The notes beneath the pieces were generated by a model that made no database searches, was not told where the DNA came from, and worked only from the letters and a program-made list of their open reading frames with translations. This document shows positions 43,187 to 52,782 of a stretch of DNA of 64,000 bases, piece by piece (position 1 is the first letter of the stretch; the number at the start of each line of letters is the position of its first letter). A program made the translations under genes and the position numbers. Origin of the DNA: Paenibacillus sp. FSL W8-0426 (GTDB lineage Bacteria > Bacillota > Bacilli > Paenibacillales > Paenibacillaceae); the NCBI RefSeq assembly GCF_037969725.1, contig NZ_CP150203.1:5224001-5288000 (forward strand), read 5' to 3'.

Positions 43187-44488
43187 CTACTTATAAGCAC
43201 GGATGGGCTTCATGGCCACTGCCATAACAAACGCGGTCAACAAAAGCAGAGCTCCCAGTCCTTCCAGCACCACCGGAGCTCCGTAGCGGTCCGCCCAAAC
43301 GGACACGACCGATAGGCCAATGATCGGCGCCGTGCTTGTGAGCGTGCCCATGACTCCATAAACCCTCCCTTGAAGTTCATCGGGCACTTCAGCGCGAACC
43401 ATGATCTGCGGCAGCATCGTGCAGCAGGCGAACATGGCTCCGCCGGCTACAATGAGCGGCAAAGCCCAATACGGCGAAGTGATGTAGGATAACGCCGCGT
43501 ACAACGGTCCCAGCAGCAGGAGGCCAACAAATATCCATCTTCCCCGGTGCTTCATCCGGCCCGCCATGGCCATAAGCCCGGCAGAACCAAGCATGTACCC
43601 GAGCGGAATGCAGGTTTCGATCAATCCGAATTGCACCGGATTCGCTTGCCATACCTTTACCGCCATCACCTGCACGAGCATCATGGCAGACATGAAAAAG
43701 AGCAGCAGAATCGGCTGCAGCACAACAATGGCGCGCACAAGCGGCTGCGAGAAGAGATAAGCGAAGGAGCCTCTCCACTCCTGAACAAAGGTGGTTTTGG
43801 CGGTCGTTGTCCGTTCCACGGATGGAAAACGGCCGGCAGCCGCCACGCAGACCGCCGAGATCAAAAACGTGCTTGCCGTAACGAGAATGGCATAGAAGCC
43901 GCCGATCAGCGCCACCGCCGCTCCTGCCGCAGCAAGTCCGCTGATCCGGGCAATGTTGTCGACCAAATGGATTGCGCCCGTAGCCTGCTGCAGATGTGGC
44001 TTGCCGACCAGGCGGCTAACCGAAGCGTAAAAGGCAGGTGCCTGAAACAAGCTGGAGAACATCGACAGGCCAAGCATGAGCAGCAGCAATGGAAAAGGGG
44101 CATGCAGCACAAACAGGCTTACGGCAATGGTCGCGGCCATAAAAGCCCGGAACAGATCCGAGGACAGCATCAATGTGCGACGGTCAAAGCGATCTGCCAG
44201 CGTGCCTGCAAGGGAACCGAAAACAAAGCTGACCGCCATGTTGCAAATTTGCACGGCGGCCATGCTCTTGGCGCTGCCCGTCGTCTGCAAGACCCACAAG
44301 CTGATGGCAATGCCGTTGAAACAATCGCCGAAGACGGAAATGCCGTAGCCGTAAAGCAGTCTTCGAAAAGCTTTGTTGTGCCGCAATGCCGGTTCGGACG
44401 CGGTATCGTTTGCAGGACAAGCCGTACCCATGCCTGCGTGCAAATCCGCAGAGCCGGAGCCCGAATCCACCGGACGAACAGTATCCAT
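43187..44488 (-). CDS. MFS transporter, DHA3-like efflux family
   Basis: A 433-aa carrier with 12 predicted helices. A soluble, polar N-terminal tail of about 40 residues precedes TM1 (GYGISVFGDCFNGIAISLWV). The motif-A loop GSLAGTLADRFDRRTLML is typical of macrolide-efflux-like DHA3 members. No second motif points to a substrate. The malG stop is about 130 bp upstream, with a terminator-like hairpin between, so it is probably separate from the sugar importer operon. Confidence 0.87.
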   Translation of the reverse strand: MDTVRPVDSGSGSADLHAGMGTACPANDTASEPALRHNKAFRRLLYGYGISVFGDCFNGIAISLWVLQTTGSAKSMAAVQICNMAVSFVFGSLAGTLADRFDRRTLMLSSDLFRAFMAATIAVSLFVLHAPFPLLLLMLGLSMFSSLFQAPAFYASVSRLVGKPHLQQATGAIHLVDNIARISGLAAAGAAVALIGGFYAILVTASTFLISAVCVAAAGRFPSVERTTTAKTTFVQEWRGSFAYLFSQPLVRAIVVLQPILLLFFMSAMMLVQVMAVKVWQANPVQFGLIETCIPLGYMLGSAGLMAMAGRMKHRGRWIFVGLLLLGPLYAALSYITSPYWALPLIVAGGAMFACCTMLPQIMVRAEVPDELQGRVYGVMGTLTSTAPIIGLSVVSVWADRYGAPVVLEGLGALLLLTAFVMAVAMKPIRAYK

Positions 44489-44546
44489 AATTTCGTTTCC
44501 CTCCCGATTGTATCGATCATTCCAGCCGTAAATAGGACATGCATGA

Positions 44547-44597
44547 AAAGCGCTCCGAAAGAAGGGGACATTGTGCGGTTCCTTCGTTCAAAGCGCC
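44547..44597 (-). terminator. probable terminator of the malEFG-like operon
   Basis: GCGCTCCGAAAGAAGG (44551-44566) pairs with CCTTCGTTCAAAGCGC (44582-44597), 13 of 16 positions. TTTT follows on the minus strand, 23 bp after the malG stop. Confidence 0.7.
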
Positions 44598-44619
44598 TGA
44601 AGAGATGATGATTGTATGT

Positions 44620-45456
44620 TTATCCTTTGGAGGCTCCTGTCGTAAGCCCCTGTACCAGGAAGCGCTGCAGGAACACGAAGAGCAGCGTGATCGGAATCGC
44701 AATCAGCACCGCACCGGCGGCGAACATCGTAAAGTTGCTGTCCTGATATCTGCTGACCAGATCCCACATGCCTACGGCCAGCGTCCAATTTTCTTTGGTG
44801 CGCAGCACCAGCCGGGCGAAAATAAAGTCCATCCATGCCCCCGTGAAGCTGGTGAGCGCCACGTAGGTCAACATCGGACGGGACAGCGGCAGAATGATGC
44901 TGACGAAGACGCGCAGATGGCTCGCTCCATCGATCCGTGCCGCTTCATCCAGGCTGCGCGGAATCGTATCGAAGAACCCTTTGACGATGAACCCGCCCAG
45001 CACGGCACCCGACGAATACACCAGAATCAGCGCGGCGTGCGTATCCAGCAGCTGAATTTGCAGCAGGATGATGTAGATGGCGATCATGCTCATGAAGCTC
45101 GGGAACATGCCCAGAATCAGCATCGTGGACAGGATGGTCTTGCGCCCGCGGAAGCGGAAGCGAGACAATGCATACATTCCCAGCGTGACGAGCAGCGTCG
45201 AGAAAATCATCGTAAAGAACGCGATTTTGAGCGTATTCATGTACCATCTGCCGTACAGGAAAGAAGGGGTCGTGAACAGTTCACCATAATGCGCCAGCGT
45301 GAACGCTTCCGGCCACAGGCTTTCACTGAATAACGCGGCGCCCGGGCGCAAGGACGAGAGAACGATCCACAGCACGGGATAGATCGAAACGATGGCAATG
45401 ATGACCAGCAGGACATAGCTGAGGACCAGCCGCAGCGGATTGTTTCGTTTCTTCAT
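44620..45456 (-). CDS. malG: maltodextrin/cyclodextrin ABC transporter permease, MalG type
   Basis: A 278-aa inner-membrane permease with six helices (LRLVLSYVLLVIIAIVSIYP first) and the EAA loop EAARIDGASHLRVFVSIILP, which contacts the ATPase. The start ATG 45456 overlaps the stop of malF by 4 bp (ATGA), indicating coupling; the longer frame reads through malF. No ATPase gene is present in the operon, so a shared MsmX/MalK-like ATPase encoded elsewhere is inferred. Proximity to CGTase and cyclomaltodextrinase suggests cyclodextrins or maltodextrins as substrate. Confidence 0.9.
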   Translation of the reverse strand: MKKRNNPLRLVLSYVLLVIIAIVSIYPVLWIVLSSLRPGAALFSESLWPEAFTLAHYGELFTTPSFLYGRWYMNTLKIAFFTMIFSTLLVTLGMYALSRFRFRGRKTILSTMLILGMFPSFMSMIAIYIILLQIQLLDTHAALILVYSSGAVLGGFIVKGFFDTIPRSLDEAARIDGASHLRVFVSIILPLSRPMLTYVALTSFTGAWMDFIFARLVLRTKENWTLAVGMWDLVSRYQDSNFTMFAAGAVLIAIPITLLFVFLQRFLVQGLTTGASKG

Positions 45457-46808
45457 TGGATCATGTCCTCCTCCTTGAATGATTTCGAACGGCGGAAGTT
45501 CCAAATGGAGAACGATGCAATAATAAGGAAAATGATGATACCTACCGCCGACGCCATGTTGAACTTGTTGTTATCGAGCGTCAGTTTGTACAGCCATGTC
45601 ACGAGCAAATCGGTAGACCCGGCATACTGGTAATCGCCGCGAAGCGGGTTGCCGTTCGTGAGCAGGTAGATGACGTTGAAGTTGTTGAAATTGCCCGCGA
45701 ACTGCATAATCAGCACAGGCGTTGTGGCAAACAGGATGAACGGCATCGTAATGATGCGGAATTTCTGAAAGCTGCTCGCCCCGTCCACTTCGGCGGCTTC
45801 GTACAAATCACGAGGAATGGCGGTAAGCACACCCAAAATGAGCACCATGCTGACGGGGATGCCGATCCACATGTTCACGACGATGACCGTCACTTTGGCC
45901 CAGAACGGATCGGTCAGCCAAGGCAGCCCTTCCAAACCGAACGCTCTCATGTACGTATTGATCGGACCGAACTGTCCGTTGAACAGGTTGCGCATCAAGA
46001 GCAAGGAAATAATCTGCGGGATGGCATAAGGAAGAATGAAGATTGTACGCCACAGCTTCTTAAAACGAATGCCGCGCTGCTCAATCAGCAGCGCAACCAA
46101 CACGCCGCCAAAATACGTCGTGACGGTGGCCAGCACGGCCCAAACGACCGTCCAACCCAATACGCCCATAAACGTCTGGCTCCAGGATTTCAACTGGACC
46201 AGGTCGCTGAACGTGCCGAACCCGACCCAATCGACGAGTTTGGCAGGAGGAATGTGATCCGGAGCCGAGTAGTTGGTGAAAGCCAGCGTGATGGTGAACA
46301 AGATCGGCATGATCGTGAAGAACAGGACACCCAAAGCGGGAATGGCAAGGAACAGATACGGGAACTGGGTATCCAGCGCGCTTCGAAGAGAATTCATGGC
46401 GGATCGCGGCTGTTTGCCTTCTTCCCTCCATTTTCCCGTTAAATATGCATCCCTTACGTTAAGCGTATATATAAGTAGAAATACGAACAGAACCAACAGT
46501 ACGATCAGGCCGTCCAGCAGCAAAAAGATCGAGTGATCCCCTTTCTGCAGAACGGTCGATCCATTGACCTTCACGAACCGCTGCGTATTCTCGCCCAAGG
46601 TCCAGATGCCCCAGACCGCATGGTTCAGGCGGGGAATGAGGTAGGCAAGCCCTACGGCTTCCAGCGCGATCAAAATCAGTCCTTTGATCCACTGGCCGTT
46701 GTACAACTGCCCCAGTCCCTGCAAAATAACGGACAGCACGGCCGCGGTCACGCGGTGCTGCCTCGCTCCTTCCGGTTTTACGTTCACCGGAACATGCTGC
46801 TGCTTCAT
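45453..46808 (-). CDS. malF: maltodextrin/cyclodextrin ABC transporter permease, MalF type
   Basis: A 451-aa permease, with an extended N-terminus as in MdxF/MalF. The first two or three helices (VILQGLGQLYNGQWIKGLIL, DHSIFLLLDGLIVLLVLFVF) precede the core six-helix domain (YLFLAIPALGVLFFTIMPIL onward). The EAA loop is EAAEVDGASSFQKFRIITMP. Start ATG 46808 with GGAAGGAG 7-8 nt upstream; the longer open frame lacks homology. It follows the binding-protein gene with a 150-bp gap, in which an extra hairpin or processing site may set the relative level. Confidence 0.9.
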   Translation of the reverse strand: MKQQHVPVNVKPEGARQHRVTAAVLSVILQGLGQLYNGQWIKGLILIALEAVGLAYLIPRLNHAVWGIWTLGENTQRFVKVNGSTVLQKGDHSIFLLLDGLIVLLVLFVFLLIYTLNVRDAYLTGKWREEGKQPRSAMNSLRSALDTQFPYLFLAIPALGVLFFTIMPILFTITLAFTNYSAPDHIPPAKLVDWVGFGTFSDLVQLKSWSQTFMGVLGWTVVWAVLATVTTYFGGVLVALLIEQRGIRFKKLWRTIFILPYAIPQIISLLLMRNLFNGQFGPINTYMRAFGLEGLPWLTDPFWAKVTVIVVNMWIGIPVSMVLILGVLTAIPRDLYEAAEVDGASSFQKFRIITMPFILFATTPVLIMQFAGNFNNFNVIYLLTNGNPLRGDYQYAGSTDLLVTWLYKLTLDNNKFNMASAVGIIIFLIIASFSIWNFRRSKSFKEEDMIQ

Positions 46809-46958
46809 GGATATGCTCCTTCCGGCATTAGAGTGGCCTGCCCGCAGTGCGGACAGGCTGGTCTTTATCCGCCGGCCGTACCTTGCCACCATGGACTGCT
46901 GCCGTAGTCGAAGTCGAACGTTCAGCAATCCATCGTAACGAACACGGTCCGGACGCGA

Positions 46959-48251
46959 TTATTTCGTGGTAGCAAGGCTTTCGTTAATCTGTTTGACGGC
47001 ATTGTCAAGCGATGACTTCACGTCTTTGCCCCCGTCCCAAATGTCCGTAATGGCGGAAGAGATCGGTCCCCATACGCTATCCATGGCCGGAAGCGAAGGC
47101 ATCGGCGTTGAATGGTTGAATTGCTCCAGGAACGCTTTGGTAATGTCGTCCCCTTGAACTTTGGGGTCTGCCGCCACGTTTTTATCTGCCGGAAGGGTTC
47201 CGTTCATCTCGAAATTAAGCATCTGCGATTCCTCGCTGGAGAGGAATGCCGCAAGCAGTTTCGATGCATTCGGGTATTGCGTGAATGCATTGACGTAATA
47301 CGCCTTGACGCCGGAGAACGAGGTCATCGGTTGTCCCTCGATTTGCGGAAGGGGCGCAACGCCGAAATCGATACCTGCATTGCGATAGTCGGCGATCGTC
47401 CATGGTCCATTGATATCCATCGCGAGCTTGCCGCTGCTGAACAATCCTTTTTTGATATCGTAATTCACGTCGCCGAGCTTGACAGGCAGGACCTCCGCTC
47501 TCAGCTTTTGCAGGAATTCCCCGCCCTTTTGTGCGCCTTCGTTGTTCAAACCGATATCCTCGCTGTTCATGCCGTCATCCCCGAAGATGTATCCGCCTTG
47601 GGATGCCAGGAACGCAAAGTCGTAGTAAAACTGCTGCAGCTCCCACATGAGTGCATATTTATTGTTTTTGGTATCGTTGAACGTTTTGGCAAAGTCGATG
47701 ATTTCATCGAACGATTTCGGCGCTTCCGGATAGAGCGCTTTGTTATAGAACAAGGCATACGTTTCCACGCTGTACGGATATCCATACAGAATGTCCTTGA
47801 ACGTTACTGCCTTCAAAGCGTTTTCGCTGGTCGATTCCGTCGTTCTCGATTCAAATACGTCGTTGGGCAAAATCAGGCCCGCTTCGGAGGCACTTCCGAT
47901 TTTGTCGTGCGGGAAGACGACAACGTCCGCGGCCAATCCGGCCGGTCCGTCCGTCGTAAGCTTTGTCACCTGGTCCGTCGGCGGCAATTCTTCGAATTTG
48001 ACCGGCACGCCGTATTTCTCCTCGAATTGTTTGATTCTGTCCGCAATGAAGCTGCTCTGGTTTTTGTCTTCCCAAATGACCAACGTGGCCCCTGGTTCCG
48101 GTTGCAGCGTGTCTGGAGTGACGGCCGGTCCTTCCGTATTTTCTTCGGCGACCGGCGTTGTTCCCGCCGTTCCGCCGCCTCCGCCTGCCGAACAAGCAAC
48201 CAGCGATAACGACGTGAATGCCGCGAGTAGAATCCCCTGCCATTTCTTCAT
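46959..48251 (-). CDS. malE: maltodextrin/cyclodextrin-binding lipoprotein, MalE type
   Basis: A 430-aa extracellular binding protein anchored as a lipoprotein: ILLAAFTSLSLVACSAGGGG, lipobox LVAC. The mature part shows the MalE-like core (ATLVIWEDKNQSSFIADRIK, FEEKYGVPVKFEELPPTDQV, LAMDINGPWTIADYRNAGID). It delivers oligosaccharide to MalFG. ATG 48251 with AAGGGG 8 nt upstream is preferred over the ATG at 48257. Its control region has a LacI-type operator over the promoter and a cre-like site, so maltodextrin induction and glucose repression are likely. Confidence 0.9.
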   Translation of the reverse strand: MKKWQGILLAAFTSLSLVACSAGGGGGTAGTTPVAEENTEGPAVTPDTLQPEPGATLVIWEDKNQSSFIADRIKQFEEKYGVPVKFEELPPTDQVTKLTTDGPAGLAADVVVFPHDKIGSASEAGLILPNDVFESRTTESTSENALKAVTFKDILYGYPYSVETYALFYNKALYPEAPKSFDEIIDFAKTFNDTKNNKYALMWELQQFYYDFAFLASQGGYIFGDDGMNSEDIGLNNEGAQKGGEFLQKLRAEVLPVKLGDVNYDIKKGLFSSGKLAMDINGPWTIADYRNAGIDFGVAPLPQIEGQPMTSFSGVKAYYVNAFTQYPNASKLLAAFLSSEESQMLNFEMNGTLPADKNVAADPKVQGDDITKAFLEQFNHSTPMPSLPAMDSVWGPISSAITDIWDGGKDVKSSLDNAVKQINESLATTK

Positions 48252-48367
48252 TCTCATTTCCCCTTCCCCCTGATTGGTAAAGCGTTATTGTTGCGCTCTT
48301 TCCCCCTCTGCCGTGCTCTTGTCGCCAAAGCTTCGAATCACAGCAAAGACTGCGTGCTACGCATGGA

Positions 48368-48377
48368 CAAACGTTTG
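48368..48377. promoter_or_regulatory. LacI/MalR-type operator O1 (CAAACGTTTG)
   Basis: Perfect palindrome CAAACGTTTG, extended as ACAAACGTTTGC. It lies about 120 bp upstream of malE, within its 5' untranslated region. An identical core occurs at 48505 and 49758. Confidence 0.75.
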
Positions 48378-48452
48378 CCCAAAATTCAAATCAAGCGTCT
48401 TTGCTTATTCATCAAGAAGGAGGAAACAGACGTTAACACCCAATAATCGTCC

Positions 48453-48467
48453 ATGTAAGCGCTGTAA
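48453..48467 (-). promoter_or_regulatory. CcpA cre-like site downstream of the malE promoter
   Basis: ATGTAAGCGCTGTAA fits WTGNAANCGNWNNCW with one mismatch and lies 10-25 nt after the predicted malE -10 box, a usual roadblock position. Confidence 0.6.
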
Positions 48468-48477
48468 TAATAAACAC

Positions 48478-48514
48478 ATCATACACTAGGGTTCTCCCCT
48501 TGCACAAACGTTTG
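48478..48514 (-). promoter_or_regulatory. malE promoter with overlapping LacI-type operator O2
   Basis: On the minus strand TTGTGC (-35, about 48502-48507), 18-bp spacer, TATGAT (-10, 48478-48483). The palindrome CAAACGTTTG (48505-48514) covers the -35 element. It sits about 200 bp before the divergent LacI-type gene, so one site could control both genes. Confidence 0.72.
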
Positions 48515-48711
48515 CACAAATGATTTTAGACGAAATTGCCCCAAAATTTGTTATCTGTCTTGAAAAAGTGACGTTTTGCTTGATCTGTCTTTATTTTCCT
48601 TCATTTTCCTCTCTGGAGTATTGTCCCGCATACTTGCCGATTGATTTCTTCCAAACCATGAATTAACATAGGAGCATGTTTTGATATGACGGTAGGGAAG
48701 GGATTTTTCAC

Positions 48712-49746
48712 ATGATTACAATCAAAGATATTGCCAAAATGGCGGGAGTATCCCCTTCTACAGTATCCCGGGTGATTTCGAATCATCCCCGGATCAGTCG
48801 CGAAACCTCGGTCAAGGTCCGGCAGATCATGAAAGAACACAACTATCATCCCAACATCATGGCAAAGAGCCTGGTGTCCAAAACAACGCAAACGTTAGGC
48901 ATCATGCTGCCGCGGCCGGCGGAGGAGCTGTTTCAGAACTACTTCTTTGGGGAATTGCTGCGAGGCATCATGAGCCATGCCACCCGCATGAATTATGAAG
49001 TGCTGCTATCTACCGAGTCGACTTCGGGCAACGGCCTTGACGCCATCTCCCGCCTGGTCTATGGAAGAAGAGTCGATGGCATTATGCTGCTTTCGTCGCG
49101 ACGGGAAGATCCGCATATTGCGTTTCTGGAAGAGGAGCGTTTTCCGTTTGTGCTGATCGGCCGCAGCGAAACCCATCCTGATGCACCCATGGTGGACAAT
49201 GATAATGTGCAAACGGCTTATGACGCGACCAGCCATTTGATTGCGCAGGGACATGCCCGCATCGGGTTCGTCAGCGGACCGCCGGAGTTCACCCTTTCTC
49301 ATGATCGCATGACGGGATATGCCAAAGCGATGGAAGATGCGCAGCTGCCGACCCATTCCGATTGGATTCTGGAAGGAGAATATTTGCAGGACAGCGGATT
49401 CCGGGCCATGTCGCTATTTATGTCACTGCCAAACAGACCGACGGCGATCGTGGTCATCGACGATCATGTGGCTTTTGGCGTATTGCGTGCATTGGATGAG
49501 TTGGGATATCGCGTACCTGAGGACATCAGCGTCGTCAGCTTCAACAATATCGCCCTGTCCGAATTGGCTTCACCGCCGCTGAGCTCCATCGATATCGGCA
49601 CCTATCAGCTTGGCTATTCCGCCGTTCAATTGCTGTTGAAGATCATCCAAGGCGACGAAGGCGCAATCTCGCCGAACCCGATTATCATCCCCCATCGCTT
49701 GATGGTCCGGGAATCTTCACTTTATACCTTGCCAAGACAGATTTAA
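48712..49746 (+). CDS. LacI-family regulator of maltodextrin/cyclodextrin genes
   Basis: A 344-aa repressor. N-terminal HTH: MITIKDIAKMAGVSPSTVSR, then VISNHPRISRETSVKV, and the hinge AKSLVSKTTQTLGIMLP. The C-terminal periplasmic-binding-like domain shows the LacI core (GRRVDGIMLLSSR, GHARIGFVSGPPEFTLSHDR, RPTAIVVIDDHVAFGVLRAL). It is divergent from malEFG. Three copies of the palindrome CAAACGTTTG around this locus are probable binding sites. The inducer is likely maltose or a maltodextrin. ATG 48712 with AGGGAAGGGA upstream. Confidence 0.9.
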   Translation: MITIKDIAKMAGVSPSTVSRVISNHPRISRETSVKVRQIMKEHNYHPNIMAKSLVSKTTQTLGIMLPRPAEELFQNYFFGELLRGIMSHATRMNYEVLLSTESTSGNGLDAISRLVYGRRVDGIMLLSSRREDPHIAFLEEERFPFVLIGRSETHPDAPMVDNDNVQTAYDATSHLIAQGHARIGFVSGPPEFTLSHDRMTGYAKAMEDAQLPTHSDWILEGEYLQDSGFRAMSLFMSLPNRPTAIVVIDDHVAFGVLRALDELGYRVPEDISVVSFNNIALSELASPPLSSIDIGTYQLGYSAVQLLLKIIQGDEGAISPNPIIIPHRLMVRESSLYTLPRQI

Positions 49747-49757
49747 GCATGTCCGCG

Positions 49758-49767
49758 CAAACGTTTG
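49758..49767. promoter_or_regulatory. LacI/MalR-type operator O3 (CAAACGTTTG)
   Basis: Third copy of the palindrome, as CGCAAACGTTTGTCC, 12 bp after the regulator stop. A role in looping with O1/O2 or in autoregulation is possible; no promoter is visible next to it. Confidence 0.6.
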
Positions 49768-49795
49768 TCCAAAATCCTGAAAACGGATTCTCCCC

Positions 49796-49823
49796 CCATC
49801 ACCCCGGTTCCGGGGTGATGGGC
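49796..49823 (+). terminator. GC-rich hairpin after the LacI-type gene
   Basis: CCCATCACCCC (49796-49806) pairs perfectly with GGGGTGATGGG (49813-49823). No T-tract follows, so termination is likely but imperfect. Confidence 0.55.
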
Positions 49824-49851
49824 TTATCCATGCTTGCTGCAGGATGAAACG

Positions 49852-49879
49852 AAAAAACCACGCCCTGGGAAGACGTGGT
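49852..49879 (-). terminator. intrinsic terminator of the LLM monooxygenase gene
   Basis: ACCACG (49857-49862) and CGTGGT (49874-49879), with TTTTTT on the minus strand, 44 bp after the gene. Confidence 0.78.
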
Positions 49880-49922
49880 CTGACGTTCAGCCTTTTTTGC
49901 CTGCTGATGCTGATCTATGATT

Positions 49923-51245
49923 CTACTTTACCGACTCCAATGCGTAACGGTTGGACGGAATTTCAAGGCCCAGATTGCCCCGCAGCGTCGTTTGCTCATA
50001 TGCCGTGCGGAACAAACCGCGTTCTTGCAAAACGGGCACCACCAAATCTACGAAATCCGCCAGGCCGTTCGGCACGACTGTCCGGATGTTGAATCCATCC
50101 GCCGCTTCCGACTCGAACCATTCCTGTATCAGGTCCGCGATCTTCTCCGGCGTGCCGATAAAGGAAGTGCGCGGCGTGGATGCCAGCAATGCCACTTCCC
50201 TTAAGGTCAAGCCTTGCTCGCGGGCCTGCTGCTTGATTTTGTCCGTCGTGCTGCGGAAGCTGTTGCTGCCCAAATCGCCGATGTCCGGGAACGGCTCATC
50301 CAGCGCATATTGCGAAAAATCGAAATGCTCGAAGTAGCGCCCCAAGTAATTCAGCGCTTGGTCGATGGATACGAGAGCGGCGATTTCTTGATATTTGCGC
50401 TCGGCTTCTTCTTCGGTACGCCCCACGATCGGACCGATGCCTGGGAAAATGAGCAGTTCCTCCGGTTTGCGTCCATGGGCTGCCGCTCTCGCTTTTACGT
50501 CCCGGTAGAATTCTCTGGCTTCTTCCAAAGTTTCGTGAGCGGTATAGATCGCATCTGCCGACCGGGCTGCAAGATTTTTGCCCGATTCCGAGGAACCGGC
50601 TTGGAAGATGACCGGGTGTCCTTGGGAGGAACGGGCCACGTTGAGCGGACCCTGCACGGAAAAATGCTTTCCGCGATGATTCAGCGCATGCAGCTTGGAC
50701 GGATCGAAGAAAATGCCGGCCTCCTTGTCGCCTATGAAGGCATCATCCTCCCACGAATCCCACAGTCCTCTGACGACTTGCAAATGTTCCTCGGCAATTT
50801 CGTAGCGCAGCGAATGATCGGGATGCTCGCCATTGCCGAAATTCAGGGCCGAGCCTTCGAGCGGAGAAGTAACGACGTTCCATCCCGCCCGTCCGCCGCT
50901 AATCTGATCCAACGAAGCGAACTGCCTTGCAACGGTGAACGGTTCGCTATACGAGGTCGACAACGTAGCCACAAGACCGATGTGCGACGTCGCGCCAGCC
51001 AGCGTGGATAACAGCGTAATCGGCTCGAAACGGTTGAGGAAATGGGGGTTGGATTTTTCGTTGATATATAAACCGTCCGCGATAAACAACAGGTCGAATT
51101 TGCCTTCCTCCGCCTTGCGCGCCTGCTGTTTGTAGTATTCGATGCTGACGCTGGCATTGACCGGAATGTCCGGATGCCGCCAGAAAGAGATGCTGTTGCC
51201 GCCCCCGCTCAGATTGGCTCCCAGTTTCAATTGTCGTTTGCTCAT
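49923..51245 (-). CDS. LLM-class FMN-dependent monooxygenase (NtaA/SnaA/SoxA type)
   Basis: A 440-aa flavin-dependent monooxygenase of the NtaA/SnaA/DszA subgroup, which oxidises organosulfur compounds, nitrilotriacetate and similar molecules using FMNH2. Motifs include the N-terminal [39 protein letters not shown] with the family R-x-G-W-N-x-V-T signature, [20 protein letters not shown], and [20 protein letters not shown] near the end. No flavin reductase is adjacent. ATG 51245 with GGGGAGG upstream. It is 26 bp after the MFS gene and shares a likely operon, with the MFS importing or exporting the substrate. Confidence 0.92.
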   Translation of the reverse strand: MSKRQLKLGANLSGGGNSISFWRHPDIPVNASVSIEYYKQQARKAEEGKFDLLFIADGLYINEKSNPHFLNRFEPITLLSTLAGATSHIGLVATLSTSYSEPFTVARQFASLDQISGGRAGWNVVTSPLEGSALNFGNGEHPDHSLRYEIAEEHLQVVRGLWDSWEDDAFIGDKEAGIFFDPSKLHALNHRGKHFSVQGPLNVARSSQGHPVIFQAGSSESGKNLAARSADAIYTAHETLEEAREFYRDVKARAAAHGRKPEELLIFPGIGPIVGRTEEEAERKYQEIAALVSIDQALNYLGRYFEHFDFSQYALDEPFPDIGDLGSNSFRSTTDKIKQQAREQGLTLREVALLASTPRTSFIGTPEKIADLIQEWFESEAADGFNIRTVVPNGLADFVDLVVPVLQERGLFRTAYEQTTLRGNLGLEIPSNRYALESVK

Positions 51246-51271
51246 CGTGTATTCCTCCCCGAATGGATGAA

Positions 51272-52519
51272 TTAGTGGTTGCTGCTGTGCCCTGCCCCGG
51301 CGACAGTGCCTGAATTGTCCTGCTCCAGCTTCTGTGGGGTAACCGCGCTCTTTCGCACCATCCACGCCGCAGCCAACAGGGCGATGCCTGTCAACAGGAA
51401 TACGACGGGAATGCCGGCCGAGCCGCCAATAAAACCTCCGACCAGCGGACCAAGCACAATGCCGAACTGGTTGGCGGATTGGCTCAAGCTTACCGCTCTA
51501 CCCCGAAATTCAAGGGCTGCATGCCGCACAACCATCGCGTTCAGCGTTGGATAAACAGCAGCAAAGAAAAGGCCGTAAGCGAAGCGGACTCCCCCGAACA
51601 CATACAGGTTGAATGCGAGTACCTGCAGCAAATTGCCAATCCCGCCGCCAACCAATCCGATCATCAACGTTTTATCGTATCCAAGCCTGCCGCCGAGCCT
51701 GCCCCAGCGAGGGCCCATAATGACCGTGGCCACGCCGACTGCGGAGAATACGATCCCTGCGCTAAGCGTCGCCGTATCCGGATTTCCTCCAATGGAGACG
51801 ACATATAACGTAAGCAAGGGCTCCAGCACCATGACCGAGGTGGATACAAGCAGGATCAAGCCATAAGTGCGCATCAAGCCCGGCGTGGCGGCAGCAGTCT
51901 TCAAATCGGCGATCCAGCCTGTGCGGACGCTCACCCGTTTCGCTTGGTTTTCGCGAACCCCCATGACGATCATTGCAGACACCAGCGTAAGGATGCCCGA
52001 AGCGACAAAACAGCCCCGCAGCCCGACCCATTGGCTGATCACGCCGCCGGCAAGGGGTCCCAGAATGCCCCCTGCCGCCGTGGAAGTCGATATCACGCCC
52101 ATCGCGTAACCGACATGCTTTTCCGGCGTATTGGTGCCAACCAGCGTGACGGAAGCTGGATGGAAACCGGCCATCAACCCCTGAAATATGCGCACGGCCA
52201 GAAAGGAATACGGGCCGTGGACAAAGGCATTGGCCAAATGGGCCGCAGCCAAGCCTGCGCCGGAGCGAAGCAGCATCAGCTTGCTGCCGTGCCTGTCCGC
52301 CAGCGATCCCCAGAACGGCGCGCACAAGCCGCTGATCAGAAAGCTGATGGAAATCGATATCCCCGACCAGACTTCAAGTCCCGACTGAACGCCAAGCTCA
52401 TTTTGCAGAAACAACGGAAAAAAGGGCACAGAGAGCGTATACGCCATGTAGTTGAGAAACAGGCCCAGCCATAAGGTGTACAGGTTTCGCTTCCAATGCG
52501 GCATGGCATGCTTCTCCAT
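51272..52519 (-). CDS. MFS transporter (multidrug-type, YttB/MdtG-like)
   Basis: A 415-aa carrier with 12 predicted helices. The first half holds [20 protein letters not shown] (motif A loop) and [20 protein letters not shown], followed by motif C-like [20 protein letters not shown], typical of drug/proton antiporters. It is the first gene of the operon with the LLM monooxygenase. The upstream sequence contains CCTA...TAGG (52531-52547) with GGAATTTAAA, which could be a regulator site; AGGA is a weak ribosome-binding site 11 nt from the start. Confidence 0.88.
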   Translation of the reverse strand: MEKHAMPHWKRNLYTLWLGLFLNYMAYTLSVPFFPLFLQNELGVQSGLEVWSGISISISFLISGLCAPFWGSLADRHGSKLMLLRSGAGLAAAHLANAFVHGPYSFLAVRIFQGLMAGFHPASVTLVGTNTPEKHVGYAMGVISTSTAAGGILGPLAGGVISQWVGLRGCFVASGILTLVSAMIVMGVRENQAKRVSVRTGWIADLKTAAATPGLMRTYGLILLVSTSVMVLEPLLTLYVVSIGGNPDTATLSAGIVFSAVGVATVIMGPRWGRLGGRLGYDKTLMIGLVGGGIGNLLQVLAFNLYVFGGVRFAYGLFFAAVYPTLNAMVVRHAALEFRGRAVSLSQSANQFGIVLGPLVGGFIGGSAGIPVVFLLTGIALLAAAWMVRKSAVTPQKLEQDNSGTVAGAGHSSNH

Positions 52520-52530
52520 AGGTTTAAATT

Positions 52531-52547
52531 CCTATCAGGTAACTAGG
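52531..52547 (-). promoter_or_regulatory. short dyad upstream of the MFS/LLM operon
   Basis: CCTA-tcaggtaac-TAGG lies 12-28 bp before the MFS start. Its position over the 5' end of the transcript and the GGAATTTA text recall sulfur-gene control sites such as CymR boxes, but the match is not firm. Confidence 0.3.
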
Positions 52548-52687
52548 TTATATATCATGTTAACGGAATACTTGCGGCATGTGTAATAGAAAAGTTCGAT
52601 CGGCGTATTTAATAATTGAATAGCGGCATGTTTTTGCCGCATCCGCGAATCGGGCTTATGGGGTATGCCCAGCACACCTCCAGACAT

Positions 52688-52728
52688 AAAAAAAGGAGAG
52701 CCGCGCTGTCATACGCTGCTCTCTCCTT
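52688..52728 (-). terminator. intrinsic terminator of the chemoreceptor gene
   Basis: AAGGAGAG (52693-52700) pairs with CTCTCCTT (52721-52728). On the minus strand a run of seven T follows, 55 bp after the gene. Confidence 0.85.
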
Positions 52729-52782
52729 CTTTTCACCCAATGTAATACCGTATTCTAAGGTGACGTCCCAGAAACTTGCTTT

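Noticed and set aside
47112..48209. 365-codon plus-strand open frame
   Set aside because: Antisense to the malE-like lipoprotein gene; high Arg/Phe content and no domain.
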